Under the pieces are notes generated by a model, which was given only the letters and a program-made list of their open reading frames with translations, had not been told where the DNA came from and did no database searches. Below, piece by piece: positions 1 through 13,700 of a stretch of 64,000 bases of DNA. Position 1 is the stretch's first letter; every line of letters begins with the position of its first letter. Both the position numbers and the translations under genes were made by a program. The DNA is from Cydia pomonella (lineage: Eukaryota > Arthropoda > Insecta > Lepidoptera > Tortricidae): assembly GCF_033807575.1 (NCBI RefSeq), contig NC_084729.1, positions 6,386,001 through 6,450,000 on the forward strand, in the 5' to 3' direction.

Positions 1-157
1 GGTAATCACAATAATACAATCGAGTTTACGCTTTTAATTTCTTTGTATTACATTTTTAGCAACGAAAATTATATAATATTAGACATAGATTCATTACTTT
101 TATATTCATGCCGTGTTTTAAGTTTCTTCGTTTTAATAAGACCGGAATTTTTACCGA

Positions 158-668
158 AAGGGCCAATTACATGGCACGGAGTCGGTCCCGCCCGATGTCG
201 GGCTTGATAATAGTTTTCCCTTTTACGGAATATCAGCACATCGTTAACAATATTTGAAACGTAAATAAATGGTTCAATGTGCAAAAATATCAAACATTGA
301 ACATTTTTGGCAATTAGAGACAATAGTACATTACGATACAAGTGCGAAAAATAGGAAATTCGAAACGAGTGGCGATAAATTAAAACACGACCGAAGGGAG
401 TGTTTTAAATCGACACGAGTTGCGAATTACCTATTCGCACATGTATCGTACAACGTTTTACAGTACATATGGCCCTTTAAATGTTCGACACAGTAACGTA
501 ATATGCTACTTCTCGCACTAGTGCTATAAAGTAGCCCCATATGTACTGTAAAGTATTTTTACATGTCAAATATTGTAAAAGATGTGCTGATATTTGGTGA
601 AACGGAAAAATACTCTTACTCGGGCCCGACATCAGGCCTGATTTAGTGTGGATGTAATTGGCCCTCAA
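158..668. repeat. Foldback element with long inverted arms
   Basis: Arms at about 158-270 and 560-668 are inverted copies. Both include GGCCAATTACAT, a GATGTCGGGC segment and TATCAGCACATC. Related pieces occur at 4175-4270, 21206-21420 and 22380-22450, so this is a dispersed non-autonomous family. No clear target-site duplication was found. Confidence 0.6.
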
Positions 669-832
669 GTTCTCGTTGCATGTCATGAACTTAGTTACAC
701 TAATTACGTTGTATTGTATGGAATTGTCATAAATTGTACGTATAATATAATTAATGTGAAATGTCAACTTGAGGTTACAACAGATAGTTCGGAGCGGCCA
801 AAGTGTTCACAAATATCTGACCAAAGACTCTG

Positions 833-1160
833 TCAAAACCAAGGCTCGGAACCGATTTATAAAATACCGGTAAAAACCGTAACTTATAAGAACGCGAACG
901 TTTTAAGAACTTTATTGTAACCTAAAAAAAACGGTTTATTCGACGAACGATGGAAAGGCCGGCCGGCCTGGTGGTGTGCCACGTAAACATAGAAAGAAAC
1001 CGGCTTTTATTGCTCTACGCCGGTTAATTTGACAAAAACAATTGTCATTAAAACCGGTCTAAAATAACGGTTTTTCGAACGAAACCGAAATTAAAAGGTT
1101 TTGTGCCAATACATGATAACGGTTTGGAATTTCAACCGTTTTCCGAGCCTTGGGAACCAG
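833..1160. repeat. Palindromic MITE-like element
   Basis: The segment opens CCAAGGCTCGGAACCG and closes with the near inverse CGGTTTTCCGAGCCTTGG near 1135-1153, with several CGGTTT motifs between. It has inverted-repeat, MITE-like structure and no coding sequence. The remainder up to exon E (1160-1573) shows nothing recognisable. Confidence 0.5.
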
Positions 1161-1573
1161 TACTTATCCGACACCTTTATTTTTTATGCCACTATGCTAC
1201 CTACTAAATATCGTAGGTACTTGCAGATGAAAGAGTATAAAAATTCTTAAAATTATCGAGTCTTATTGTCAAGATCTTGTTCCTAATAACAAAATACAAT
1301 CAGTTTAACAAACCTAAAATTACAGATACAAAAACTTAGCTAATGCCGCATGTAAATAGAATCGAATTAGAATCTTCCGCTTGCTCGGGATTCAAAATCG
1401 GTACTCGCAGCAAAAACTAATTTTGTTCTCTTGTTATGAATAATTGTACCTAACTCTCAATGTAATTTTATTTAATACCCTTTTTAACTCTATAAAACTG
1501 CAAGCAAGAGCTTTAGCTAACGTTTTTACCTATAGAAGTTAGTTTTTTTATATCTAATTCAGAATAGCAGCGT

Positions 1574-1722
1574 TTAATGTGGGGAGGCCACAGCTCTAAA
1601 CTCGGCGTAGGTGATGAAACCATCGTTGTCCTTGTCTGCCTGATCCAGTGCCCCCTCCACAATCTGAGCCAGATCGTCGTCTGAATACACCATCTGGCTC
1701 TCGACTTTTACGCCGTCAGCTC
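1574..1722 (-). CDS. MCFD2: Alternative last exon E, EF-hand 2, short tail
   Basis: Acceptor TGTTTCCCCAG|GA, 48 codons, TAA. EF loop DKDNDGFITYAE, preceded by SDDDLAQIVEGALDQA. The chain stops 12 residues after the loop, as the vertebrate protein does, so this may be the ancestral C-terminus. Loop position 9 is Thr where the other four copies have Asp. AATAAA (minus strand) at 1467-1472. Confidence 0.78.
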
Positions 1723-4700
1723 CTGGGGAAACAAAATGTGTTATAAAATATGTTATATCCCTAATATTGATGTGCGTTCGGTGCAAAAAGGTTAAGGTCA
1801 AGGCGGGAACAGTGGCTCAGAAGCACAAATATCGTTCTATATCTAACTGTAGCACCCTCGTGAGTCGTGTGTTAGAATAATTTCAATTTGTTCAATTACT
1901 GAATGTTCCTGCTGTGTTAGCAGGGAACCAAATAGCCTCTCGAGAGAGTGAGCCACTGTTCTCACCTTGATACTACTATGAATGTCAGCGTATCCCATAA
2001 CGTATAGAAGCGTTCTTCGCGTTCAAAGGGTTAAATCACACAAGGTAAAATTGACTTTGATTAAATTTTTCCTACCACTCATGAATTGACTCAGATAAAG
2101 TGGTAGGGGTAGTGCTAGGGGGTAGGGGGGGTGAGGGTAGTGGTGGTAATGGTGGTCCAGGTGGGGGTAGTGGTAGTGGATTTGCTTCTATTTTAACTAT
2201 AGTAAGTACTGCTTAACGAAATAAAAGAAAAATACACGACTAACTATAAGTAAAAATTGTATTGTTCTTACCTTAATATCTGTAGACAAAAACAAATTAT
2301 TTAAATTATGAAATAAAACCAAGAAAATGGGAACATTTACACGTTTATATTTCAAGTGAATATATATTAGTATTTTAATAAAACATAATAAATGATTACC
2401 TCCTAAATTTATGGCTGAAAAAAAACAAGGTTGTGTTGTGACAAAAAATCGACTTCAAGAAGGATTACATTCTAATTATAATAAATACCAGCATCGGACG
2501 AAAAAAAAAATCATACATATGAAATATATCGTGATGTGAACTACCGTTTTAGTTATTCTCATTGACATATATCTAAGGACCGGCCTTACGGGCAATAAGA
2601 ATGGAGCCAGTACAGCGGTGTCACGCACACGAATTTGAGCCAATCGTGCAGTCTAACGCCATAACGCGATTGGTTGACGAGTTCGCATCATGCTCGCGGT
2701 TGGTCGCACCTAATATAGTTGTATTAGGTGTATATATTATATTTATGCCAGTTACGCAAAGAGAGACCTAAGCCCTCCTACGTGTACACGTTAAACGCAG
2801 CTGGCCTACTTTATTGTCACGCGTGCAATAGAGTATTTAAGAGCAAGTTCGGCCTGGCCAGCCACATTAGTGTTCATGCTAGACAACGTCCATAATGTTT
2901 ATTTAGGGTCGCCGTCATCAAAAACGATAAGGAGGACTTTTGCTTCTTACTTAATACAAATCAATTTCACTCCTACAGCCAGTCCGTAGTTGACCTTAAC
3001 ACGATAGAACAAAAGACATCGACGAGCTTCCTTTTCAGTAAAAACAAGCTCGTTGATGTTTTTGTCCCTTTGATATCTACGACTTTTTCTACAGTATCAC
3101 TACTTTCCGTCTGCCTTCTGAGCCTCCTGCTTCTTAGACTTGGCCTTGTAGCTGCTAACCCGGTACTCTAGGTAGTCGACATATCCGTCCTTGTTTATGT
3201 CCGTGTACTTCAACACGTGCTCCAGCAGATCTTCAAGCTGTTTGTCCGTATAAGTCGCGTGGTTTTTGTCCACTTGACCTGGAATCATAATTATTCAACG
3301 CTTGACCACCATATCATATTACCTACCACCACCTGGTCAACGCAGTCACTTGTGAATTTAGATCCTGAATATGCATCAAAGAGTAACAACTCTCTGCCCG
3401 CCAAAATGGCAACTGACGCGCGTGGCCCAATATCAACCTTTGTACATTCTGATGGAGTACCGCACAGGATTAGCGTGGCGTTCAATGGGTTAATAAGAGC
3501 GAGATTTATTAATAGGAGTAGAGGTATTGAGTCTAAGGCTGAAGTATCACCTGCCTATTCCATCCTAGACTGCATCGCCACTTTCCATCAGGTGAGATTG
3601 TGATCAAGTGCTTACCTTTTCGTAATAAAAAAAAAGTTGAGGTTTGAGGTCGTTGTATAGCCTAGTTCGGACTACTTGAGGCGAGTGGCGAGAGTATTAC
3701 GTGCCAGTACACCAAAAATTTGGTCGAGTAGATTAGTCAGTGATTTAGTCGAGTGGCTCCATTTTATTCAATTTTTTTGGCGAGTAAGCCTCTCCCCACG
3801 ACTCCACTCGACTAAATCCTTGGTGATTTCACATAGGTATCGCCTACGTCATCGTTTAATTTCTTATAGTAGATATATCAAAAAAACAACACAAATATAT
3901 ACAAAACAGCACTTACCCTAGATTCAAGTAGGGATTTCGTACTTAGCAACACTCACACTTTCGGACACTTGTACAACGTTTGTCAAAATAACGTTTTCTG
4001 TACCTACGTACTGCAGCGTATTTTGTATTACAGAACCTATGTACGTACCTGCACGGTACGATTAGATTACACACTTTAACGACGGTTCAAGCTAATTTGG
4101 TTATTAATATTTACGCTATGACATCACCAATATAAACTAAACCCTAGATTGCTCAACAATTTAAGACACCGAGAAGTGTGGATGTAATTGGCCCATTAGC
4201 GCTACGACGGCAATAGGTACAGTCGACATCAGATATCTCGGAGCGGCCAAGGTGCTCACAAATATCTCAACACTCATCTATTGTTTTTTTGTTGTTTATT
4301 GTTTGCATTAGAGTGCGTGTTCAGATATTTTTGAGCACCTTAGTCGCTCCATTACATACTCGTACATTTCTAGGTTCATGGCGTTCAAAGCGTAAGCAGA
4401 AACGTTTCAAAATTCTATTTTTCTGCCGACGAAAATTAAACTACTTTTTGAAACTAGTTACTTTTCGCGTTCGCGAAGACCTTTTAACTCGTCTTTCGTC
4501 GCTTCTAACTCTTGCGTTTGACATACTACAATTACAGAAGGTCGGTAACTAAGATAGATGCACCACTGCTCATGCACTGGAATGGACTGCATGTGGCAGC
4601 CACAGATGCTGAGAAGTGGTGCATCTAGATTGCCTAGTTATATTTTTTTTTTATATTATTTTTTTTTGTACTTGTAGATATATTATTAGATTTATTATTA

Positions 4701-7700
4701 TTATTTTGTATGTCACTAACCTTAATTAATTTTAAGATTTGTTGTAAATACTAACAATTATGGATCTATTGTGGATTCGAATTAAATAAATAATTGAAAT
4801 AATTGTAACTCGGTAAAGCAGAAGGAGCGAGGACATTCCTTTTTTTAAATTTATATATTAAAATTAAAACTTATGTATAATACATATTTATTCCCGCCAA
4901 ACTGTAAAGTTTATTGGTTTTCTGACTGTGGCTGAACGAAGTAAGTATTGAAATACGAGAGTTATTGCCGTAAGACGTCCCAACCAAAAATGTTGTACAT
5001 ACGGTTTTATCCACACAGACATTAAGAAACGAAACTGACCTAAACCATTATATTTTTGACTCCATGGCGAACGTAATACGTTGGACCGTTCATACTGATG
5101 AGTCTGTGGATCAATAGATCGCATTGTATTGTAAACAATTACATCACAAGGTACAATACACAATACATACATAACGCTTCCGAATAACAAGCACATACTT
5201 ACCATCCACATTCTACAGTAGAGTTGAAACGCTGGTAGCTAGCGTCCGTCTAAGCTAGCTCTGTACTTGACAGCAGTGGCGGGGCAAGACCAAAAGTTTA
5301 TGTAAGCAAGGTACATTTAGCGAGGCCCTCTGGTAGCGCAAGAAATAACGAACATTTTTAAGTTGTGTCCGAGTTATACTTATTTGAGGCGCGAAGGCCC
5401 CTCGGACCGCGAGGCCTTAGGCGGTGGCCCACGTCGCCCACGCCTAACGGCGCCTCTGCTTGGCAGAGTGTAGAAAAAACAACCATAAACATTATACCTA
5501 AAGTGTATAGTGGCACTGTTTGGCGCTGCTATATCGGTGCAGAGATAGCTTGGACGGACTCTGAAAAAGATAACCGGTTCCCAGTAGTGGGACGGATATA
5601 GGCTGATGATGAGTACCTGGCTCCAGAAAACAATGATTGGCACGTGACAAATGTCACAAACATGAATAAGAAATACATTTTACCACAATTTTACAATATA
5701 CCTAAATACAAGTCATAATTTTAAAGAACAAATTATTTTTACTCAGACCCGTCTGCTAATGGCCTCTCTATTTTTGAAACACTTATTAGGAAATTTCACC
5801 CCTAAGGCACGTAAGAAAATAATTAAGATAAGTGACAAATTATGGGTCCACGCTACTACTATGTCCCTTAGCTCTTAATTCGCCAACATAAGAGCTATGG
5901 GACATGTTTTTGAGCAACTTGTGTGCACCCATATTTTTACACTTGACTGTAGACAGCAGTGTTGGCCGAACGTTAATTAGAATTGAAAATATTGAAAATT
6001 AACCATTACGAATTGAACTGTAAACCGTAACGGACGGTTACATTTTACGGTTCAATTTGTAATGGTTAACTGTCAATTCTATAATTAGAATAATTGGAAT
6101 TAACAATATAATTGGAATTTGACGTTCGGTCAATACTGGTACACAGACTCGCCGCAGACTCTCATTGTTCTCTCTCTGCTGGTAAGTAGGTACCCAAAAG
6201 CCGCATGTTAGGATCTCGTCCTAGGCAGTCAATTTAAGTTTTAAAAAGGAACATCACACAATTTGCTCAGGTAGGTATAAAAAATGCAAACAACCAGGTA
6301 TATTTTCTTTTACTTATTAAATCATGAGCAGGCTTGATCACGGAATATGGAGCTAACAGAGCGTAGAAGGCCCAAAAACTATTTGAGGGTACTGATGGTC
6401 AACTCCTTGGCAAGATAGTATGAGTGGCCATAGTGTAGATACATTGGTAGGGACCGCGAGTTCTCAGTTCAGGGCGAACTACTAGTATATTTCAAATAAA
6501 CAAAAACCATGCAACAAAAGTTTATTAAACCTTAAAACGTCAGCGTTCGCCCATCTTTCAACGCCAATTCCTTCCTATCTCCCGTCCTTTTCACCCCCTC
6601 CTTATACTCCGCATAGTCTATGAATCCGTCTCCGTTATAATCGTTGTTGGACATCACCATGTCCGTGAGGAGGGACAGCTCGGTGTCGTCCATATGGGTC
6701 ACTTTCTTTTCGCGTCCGTCTGCAAGCGGGTGACCGGTTACTTTTTGATCGCCAAAGACGTCGTATAACGTTAATAGGAGGCGGTTCAGGCGCCATGGCG
6801 TTTATAGACGTCAGGAATTACCGGGTATGTTTAACCAGTATTTAAGTTTTTAATTTCAAGATAAATATGGTAATTTACTTAAAGAGCGTGTCTTTAAATA
6901 ATACCACATTTTATTTATATTCAGAATCACGCGCTCTTTCAATCCAGGAAACTTCAAATGATGAGTATGACTTATTTTGTATACAAATAATATAAAAAAC
7001 ACATCGTTTAAAGAAATCCTATCGTCACAATTTGTAACGAGACATAAATAACATGTCATGATATTCTGATGTGATGAGTTCCAGATATTTAAACACTGTT
7101 GCGAGCGCTATATCAGGGAGTAATGGAGTGCTTATATAAGTAGGTAGTTTTCATGTATGTTTCTGTACTGTTATGCTCACCTTTCATTTAGGTATCGACG
7201 TCTTGATTTTAAATATAATTAAAATCGAATCCAGAACCGAATAGGTACTAAGAGATATGCAACAAAACAACAATTTTGTTGTTTCGCATTCAAAGCTTGG
7301 CGATATTGGCACGAGTGACAACGTATAATTTTTTATACTTATCTTGAATTTTTCGCTTAACATGTTTAAAATAAAAGCAACACGTTATGATTTCAGTTTA
7401 ATTTTCAAAATGAAATCTTCCGTCCATCTTTTAGTTGCATCTGCTTCCTACCCGCAGGTTCCGTCAAAGCCTTTTTATATTCAGGGTAGTCAATAAAACC
7501 GTCTAAATTCTTGTCAATATTCATCATCATCATGTCAATGAGTAGTGATAGTTCCGTGTCATCCATGTGAGTTACTTTCTCTTCGTGGCCGTCTGTAAGC
7601 GTTTTTGACGTGGCGGTTAGCGTATAAGATGGATGTAGGCTTTGATAATACTTATAAATTATCTTGGATGTTTGCAATGTGTACTGATAGGTAATTATAA

Positions 7701-10700
7701 TGTGAGTATCACACAAATAATGCCTTAGTATCGTAGTTATTTTGAGAAAACAGAAGATACATAAGCAAGACATGCAACTATTAATTTTTCCGCCGTAACA
7801 AAGGATAATTATTCCATCCAAATTGTCTCTAAAGGTAAGAAATGGAACTTTTTGTCCCATTTATTCCTACCACGAACTTGTGAAAGGGAAGAAAAGGGAA
7901 TACACCGCCAACGAAGTTTGAGCATCCTAAAATTATATACGATACAATAGGTACACAATACAATATCCCAAAGAAAGAGAACATAATATATTACATACAT
8001 ATATGGATAGTTTACATTATGAAGAAAATCTTTAACCTTTTCGCCGCCATTGACTTGATATAAAGTCAGTACATTTCGTGCCCCACACGCCACGACTAGA
8101 CATGGTACACGGGTTGCCATGGGCGGGTATGTAGTTTACGTAATTTGTGGCTTGGCGTTGATGACACTTTATTACTTGATTGACATGGCGGCGAAACAGT
8201 TATTTGTTTTACGAGGGGGAAAAGTTGTTGTTTTACCGCTCGTGCTAATATTGATACCCGAGCAAGCGAAAGATTCCAAAATTGAACCACGAGCGTAGCG
8301 GTAACCACTGTTCGTGAAGCGGAATCTTGAGCGTTGCGAGGGTTTCAAGGCACGAGGGTTAAACAAACTTTGCCTCCGAGTGAAACACAACATTTTTCAC
8401 CACACCAACGCGAGGAAAATACTAACTATGAAATACCAAAAAAAAACAAACCAAATCAAATCCAAATGAACTTAATTAAACATTTATCATCCAAAATCAT
8501 CATTTAAAAGTCAATTCTACCAGCTAACATAAGGAAACGGCTCAAAATTTGCATCTGATTACTTTGCCCCACATGTGGATAAAATGCAACTTTCTCATTC
8601 GTTTTTGAAAAATCAAGAGAGCCTTTACCAGTTGGTGTAGTGAAAAGGTTAATATTATAGCAACGAAGGTTACACGTATAAGTAGGTACTAGTGTGTATT
8701 TCCCGACCAGTTTCGATTTCGCCATAAAAATCATATGTTTCGGCCAAAGTTTCGGTTTCGACCGAAACTAGAACAAAACCGGATCTTCAGTTTCGATCGG
8801 AGAATAAAAAGTACCCGTTGAGACTTTTTTATTCTTTAGTCATATTACAGACTACAAGTCAATAAATATGTGTTACAATCAGTGGTGGCCGAACGTTAAA
8901 TAGAATTGACCATTACATTACAAATTGAATCGGAAACTGTAACCGTCCGTTACGGTTCAATTTGTAATGGTTACTAGTCAATTCTAATTAACGTTCAGCC
9001 AACATTGGTTACAATTTATATTATGCTGATTTAGGGTTAAACCAAGCCTCAAGCAGCCAAGGCTAGAATTGAGCCTTCTTTAACTAAGCTGCTTTTATAA
9101 CACAGATACTAAAAATCACAATTCGATTAGACAATTTACCACAAAATGTACAATACTCGTACATACTCGTATTGATACAAAAGCGGTACCTTTTTTGTGA
9201 ATATGTATTGTACTAAAATTTATTCCCATTAGTTCCCACCTTCTATAAATGGTAACTACTAGAAAAAAATCCCTACCACTGGTAACAACTTGGTGATAAC
9301 TAGAGGGAATAACCAGACAAATTGGAAGAATCTAGAGTTGGACTACGCAAAGTTTTCATGCCTATGACAAGTAAGTGGGTAAATAAGAGTGATACACTTT
9401 GTTTCTAAATTTTAATTATATTAAGTGCAAAATGTATTAAATATTTTTTCATAAATATATTATTCAGGGTTGGCAATTGTATACAGAAGATAATTCCTGC
9501 CAAATGTCTACTCCTCTAGCAGCAAGCAATTCTTTCTAAAATGTTTGTGTTGTTTAAAACACGTTGTTTGCTCGATTAATTTCTAGAAAGTGACAGGGAT
9601 TGGCACCCAAATTCCCCAAATTTTACAGCTCCTGACTTATTTCTGTGGGGCTATCTAAAATAACGTGTCTATGCTAACAAGCTGATAAAATTTAAACAGT
9701 TAACACCGACCATCCGACACAAATGTACTAAGATAACGCCGAAAATGTGCGAAAATATGCTGAAATTGGTGATGATAAGAGCTCACATTTGCCTGCTGTT
9801 AGTGGTGGACATATGTCAGACATTATGTTCCGCATGTATTTGCCAACCCTGAATAATATATTTTTAAAACAATACTTAATATTTTTTGAACTTACTATAG
9901 TTAAAATTTAAAACAAAATCTATACTTCTTATTTGCCCACGCTCTACATGGGGATGCATTCTTACTGCCAATTTTTTGCATAATTTACGTGGTTAGAGTC
10001 AAAACTGTCATGTTAGCATATTAGGCATATGTTAAAACTGATTACAGAATTCTGAGAATCTTAGAAAGAAATAACAACATGAATGAAAATAAAAAATGGA
10101 GTAACGTTTCAATGTTGTATATTTAAAATCCATCACTTAAAATAACGACAAAAGTAATAAAAAATAGTATATTTGAGAAAGCAAGGAAATGCTGAGTTTC
10201 ATTCGGAATATTTCGAGTAGAGCTTACATAATTAAATGTAGTTTCCATCAGAGACGAGTCCTTCTGCACATGAAGCTTAACATAAGGACCCTTCTCAGAT
10301 GGAAAGCCATAAATGTACCCTGAAGTTCAATCAACTAGGTAGTCAAACTCTACGATATCTCACTCGTTATATTTGTACAATTAGACAATTAATAAGTTCT
10401 AATTAATCCGGTACAGTTGTATATTTACTACAGGATTAAGTATATATTTTGTACACTGTAAATTATCAAAAACGAATTGAAATACCCGAGTCTGACTTAT
10501 ATTCGTTGATTGGGATTTGCAATAGACATTAAATTATGTGTATTTCTATGATTTCTTAAAAATATAGAACAGATAATTTATTTAATTTAAGTAGTATTAA
10601 GTACTTACTTAACTCTATCAATAAAATAGTGAAGATAGAAGATATACACGCTTAGTAATAAACAATAAAAAAATGTATTGGAAGGAAGTGATTTAAAAAA

Positions 10701-13700
10701 ATGTATTTATATATCATAATGAAAGTAAACACTGTACAGTCTGTGTGTTTAGGAAGCGGTACCCGTAGCTTAGAAACGGAACAGAAATATTACGTAATTG
10801 TTTTTTACTAAGCATAGAGATTTATAGAAGATCAAAAAGCACCCACATGGCTAATTTAGTTTTCTGACGGTCAGTGTTTGTTTTAAAATTTTCGATAAAA
10901 AATCGATTAATCAATTTTTATATAGAAAAAAAAAAACGCTAATCGAACAATTTTGAACATCGGAATAATCGATTAACCGATAGTCGACAAATAAAGTAAA
11001 AAATAATGCATGTCGAGTCGATTGAACGAATCAATTTTCAAAAGGAATAAAATCGGAAACCGATTTATAGAACAATTCCAAAATATCGATCAGCAGATAA
11101 TCTATTAAAAAAAGCGGACAGTTCCTATAATGCTACTCAAGACATGTCACTGACTGTTAAAAAACTAAAGAATGAATAACATAACAAAATATACAAATCA
11201 TTAAATTATATAAACGGGACTTAATCACGTATAAAGTTTTGAAATTCCAATGTTGCGAGGACGGCGTTGTCCCCGTGGTCTCGGAGAAGACTGGCTAAAG
11301 TTGACATCAACATATTTTGGCCGCGCGAGTTTTTCGAACTACCCGCACTTGGTCTTGTTTATTAACTTGAACGTTTTGCGCACTAGACTGCGACTGACGA
11401 TATTCGTTTCCACTTACATATACTAATGGCGCGATTAAGTCCTGTTTCCATAATTTAAATGTGTAAACGTCGTGAAAGTTTAAATCAAAATATACAAAAA
11501 CAACCAATTGGAAGGATCATTCGAATTAGACACTTTAAGTGTACAGTCACATCTATCAATATATACACTTACATTACGAAACATATAAGTAATAGCTAGT
11601 ATAGTAATAGCTCCAAGTAAAGTAATTACTGCTGTCCTGTATCCTTACCACGAGTTTGACATATTCGCTAGCAACTGATGATGATGATGAGTAACTAATG
11701 TGGTAGTGTGCAGTGAATGGAGAATTAATCTTGAAACGCGTTTAACCGCCATTTTGGATTCAACGGTCGATAGTCCACGTGCTACTTGTAAAGTCCAGCT
11801 ACCACTTTACAAGAGCTGATAAAATCACCTTGCACTGTCTTGTACTAAACGTACAATTTCAGTCGTATTTAAAGCTCCTAATACCTTGATACTGGCGAAA
11901 TAGTCCTACTGGACTGAAGCCATAATTTTAAAAGAAAGAATGAATTAATTAACTCACAATACATCTCAGTCGTACTGACATTGGTGCAAGCTATGCTAGC
12001 GAGATGCATTGCGCTTCAGTTGACGTAGTCTCTAGCGTTTAAGGCCGCATAAAGCTCATGGTGAGGGTACTGGAGGACGGTAAAAATCACTATACTTTGG
12101 TGGTGTTAAGAACGTTTAGAAGAACTTCGGATTTTAAAAATAATCCTATTATTACCAAAATATAAAAATTAGAGGTACGGTATCTGGATTTCGTTAATTA
12201 AATATAATAAGATCCACAAGTATTTATTTATTTATTTATAACGTCTTGTTCGTTCAGATTTGGCACGATTTGGAATATAAAGAGTGTTACAAGCAATTAT
12301 ATACAAACAAACTCTTTTTATACATCTGTTTTTAGGTACGATTTTTACTAAACATGTGGATCCTTACGTGTCAGTTTTACTTATAAAATCACAAGTTACT
12401 AATGTAAACTGAAAATTTATGCAATTGGCATATAAATTCACAGCTTTATAAAATGGTGCCATGCTGTATACTTCCAAAACGAAGGTCATTGTTCCCAGAA
12501 AGTAGAATGAATAGTTCTAAAATTTAAAAAGTTTCCAATGGTCGACCACATTCGTCTTGTTTTAATCAAAACATAAGGTAAACGTCCTATTGTTTGACAG
12601 ACTAATCAGTCTATATAATAATAGACAATTGACAGCACGTTTGCCACCCGTTGTCCAGAACTGAGACATTTACGTTATTGATGAAAAAAAACTTAACTTT
12701 CTGAACGCCGCCATATATAGTGAAATTTGTTTTAACGTTTATCATATTCTACTTTCTGCTACTCAGTTTCAATCAGTAATAAAGTCGCTTATTTTTACAC
12801 ATATATTTAATATGTGTATCTCTAATAAAAATAAAGTACATACAACCTAATAGCTATTACCAAAGAGTACAATACTAAAAATTTAACGTATGACAATCAT
12901 AACTTGCTTTTGTCTTAAATTTGAATCCTAAAAAATACGTTGTGTCTGATCGTGTTTTATTCTGCGGTCATTGTAATATTATTCTACATATTTCCTCCTT
13001 TTTCATTAGACACATATGCCACCAAATATATAAGCCGTATGTTATACAGGCTGTTTATTTAGTCACCTGCATTAATAATTTAAATTATTGCAGGTGATTA
13101 AATAAACAGCCTGTATAGGGAAACGGATTCAAACTTATATTTTAGTATGAAAGAACAATTCATAAGATTTTTCGAATATCACATAAGTGTTACATAACTA
13201 AAACAGATGTCATATCCATAAGTATATTGAAGAAAAAGTGGTGAAGGCCGGTTTCGAACCGACGTTCATTTTAGGCCACGCTGTCACGGCGGAACCGGTT
13301 CCAATTTTTCGACTATATACGGTTATTCGGTATTGGCCGAAAGTTAATTAGAATTGACCGATAACCATTACAAATTGAACCGTAAACTGTAACCGTCCGT
13401 TACAGTTTACGGTTCAATTTGTAAGGGTTAATGGTCAATTCTAATTAACGTTCGGCAAACACTGTGGTTGTTAATGTTATTACGCTCAGGCAGTATACTT
13501 GGATGTAATGTATTTATGTTTTGAGATTTCTAACCTAAAACTGATCGATACCGATAACTGACCATGTTCTTTAAGTCGTATCCCCATTTGAGCATTTCAT
13601 AATGATAGCAGCTACCAAAGACATAAAAATTTGAATAGCAATCTCCTTAGTAAGTTATGCACCTTAGCGAGGTTTCAACTACATGTATTTTGTGACCTTT

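Noticed and set aside
3217..3603. 128-codon + frame and 64-codon minus frame
   Set aside because: Overlap exon D and intron sequence in another frame; no splice sites or motif support.
4888..5211. 107-codon minus frame with hydrophobic N-terminus
   Set aside because: No recognisable domain. A donor-like GTAAGT lies right after its third codon and the region is intronic, so it is left unannotated rather than named.
11307..11507. 66-codon minus frame
   Set aside because: No acceptor/donor pair in phase with the surrounding gene and no domain similarity that I can recognise.
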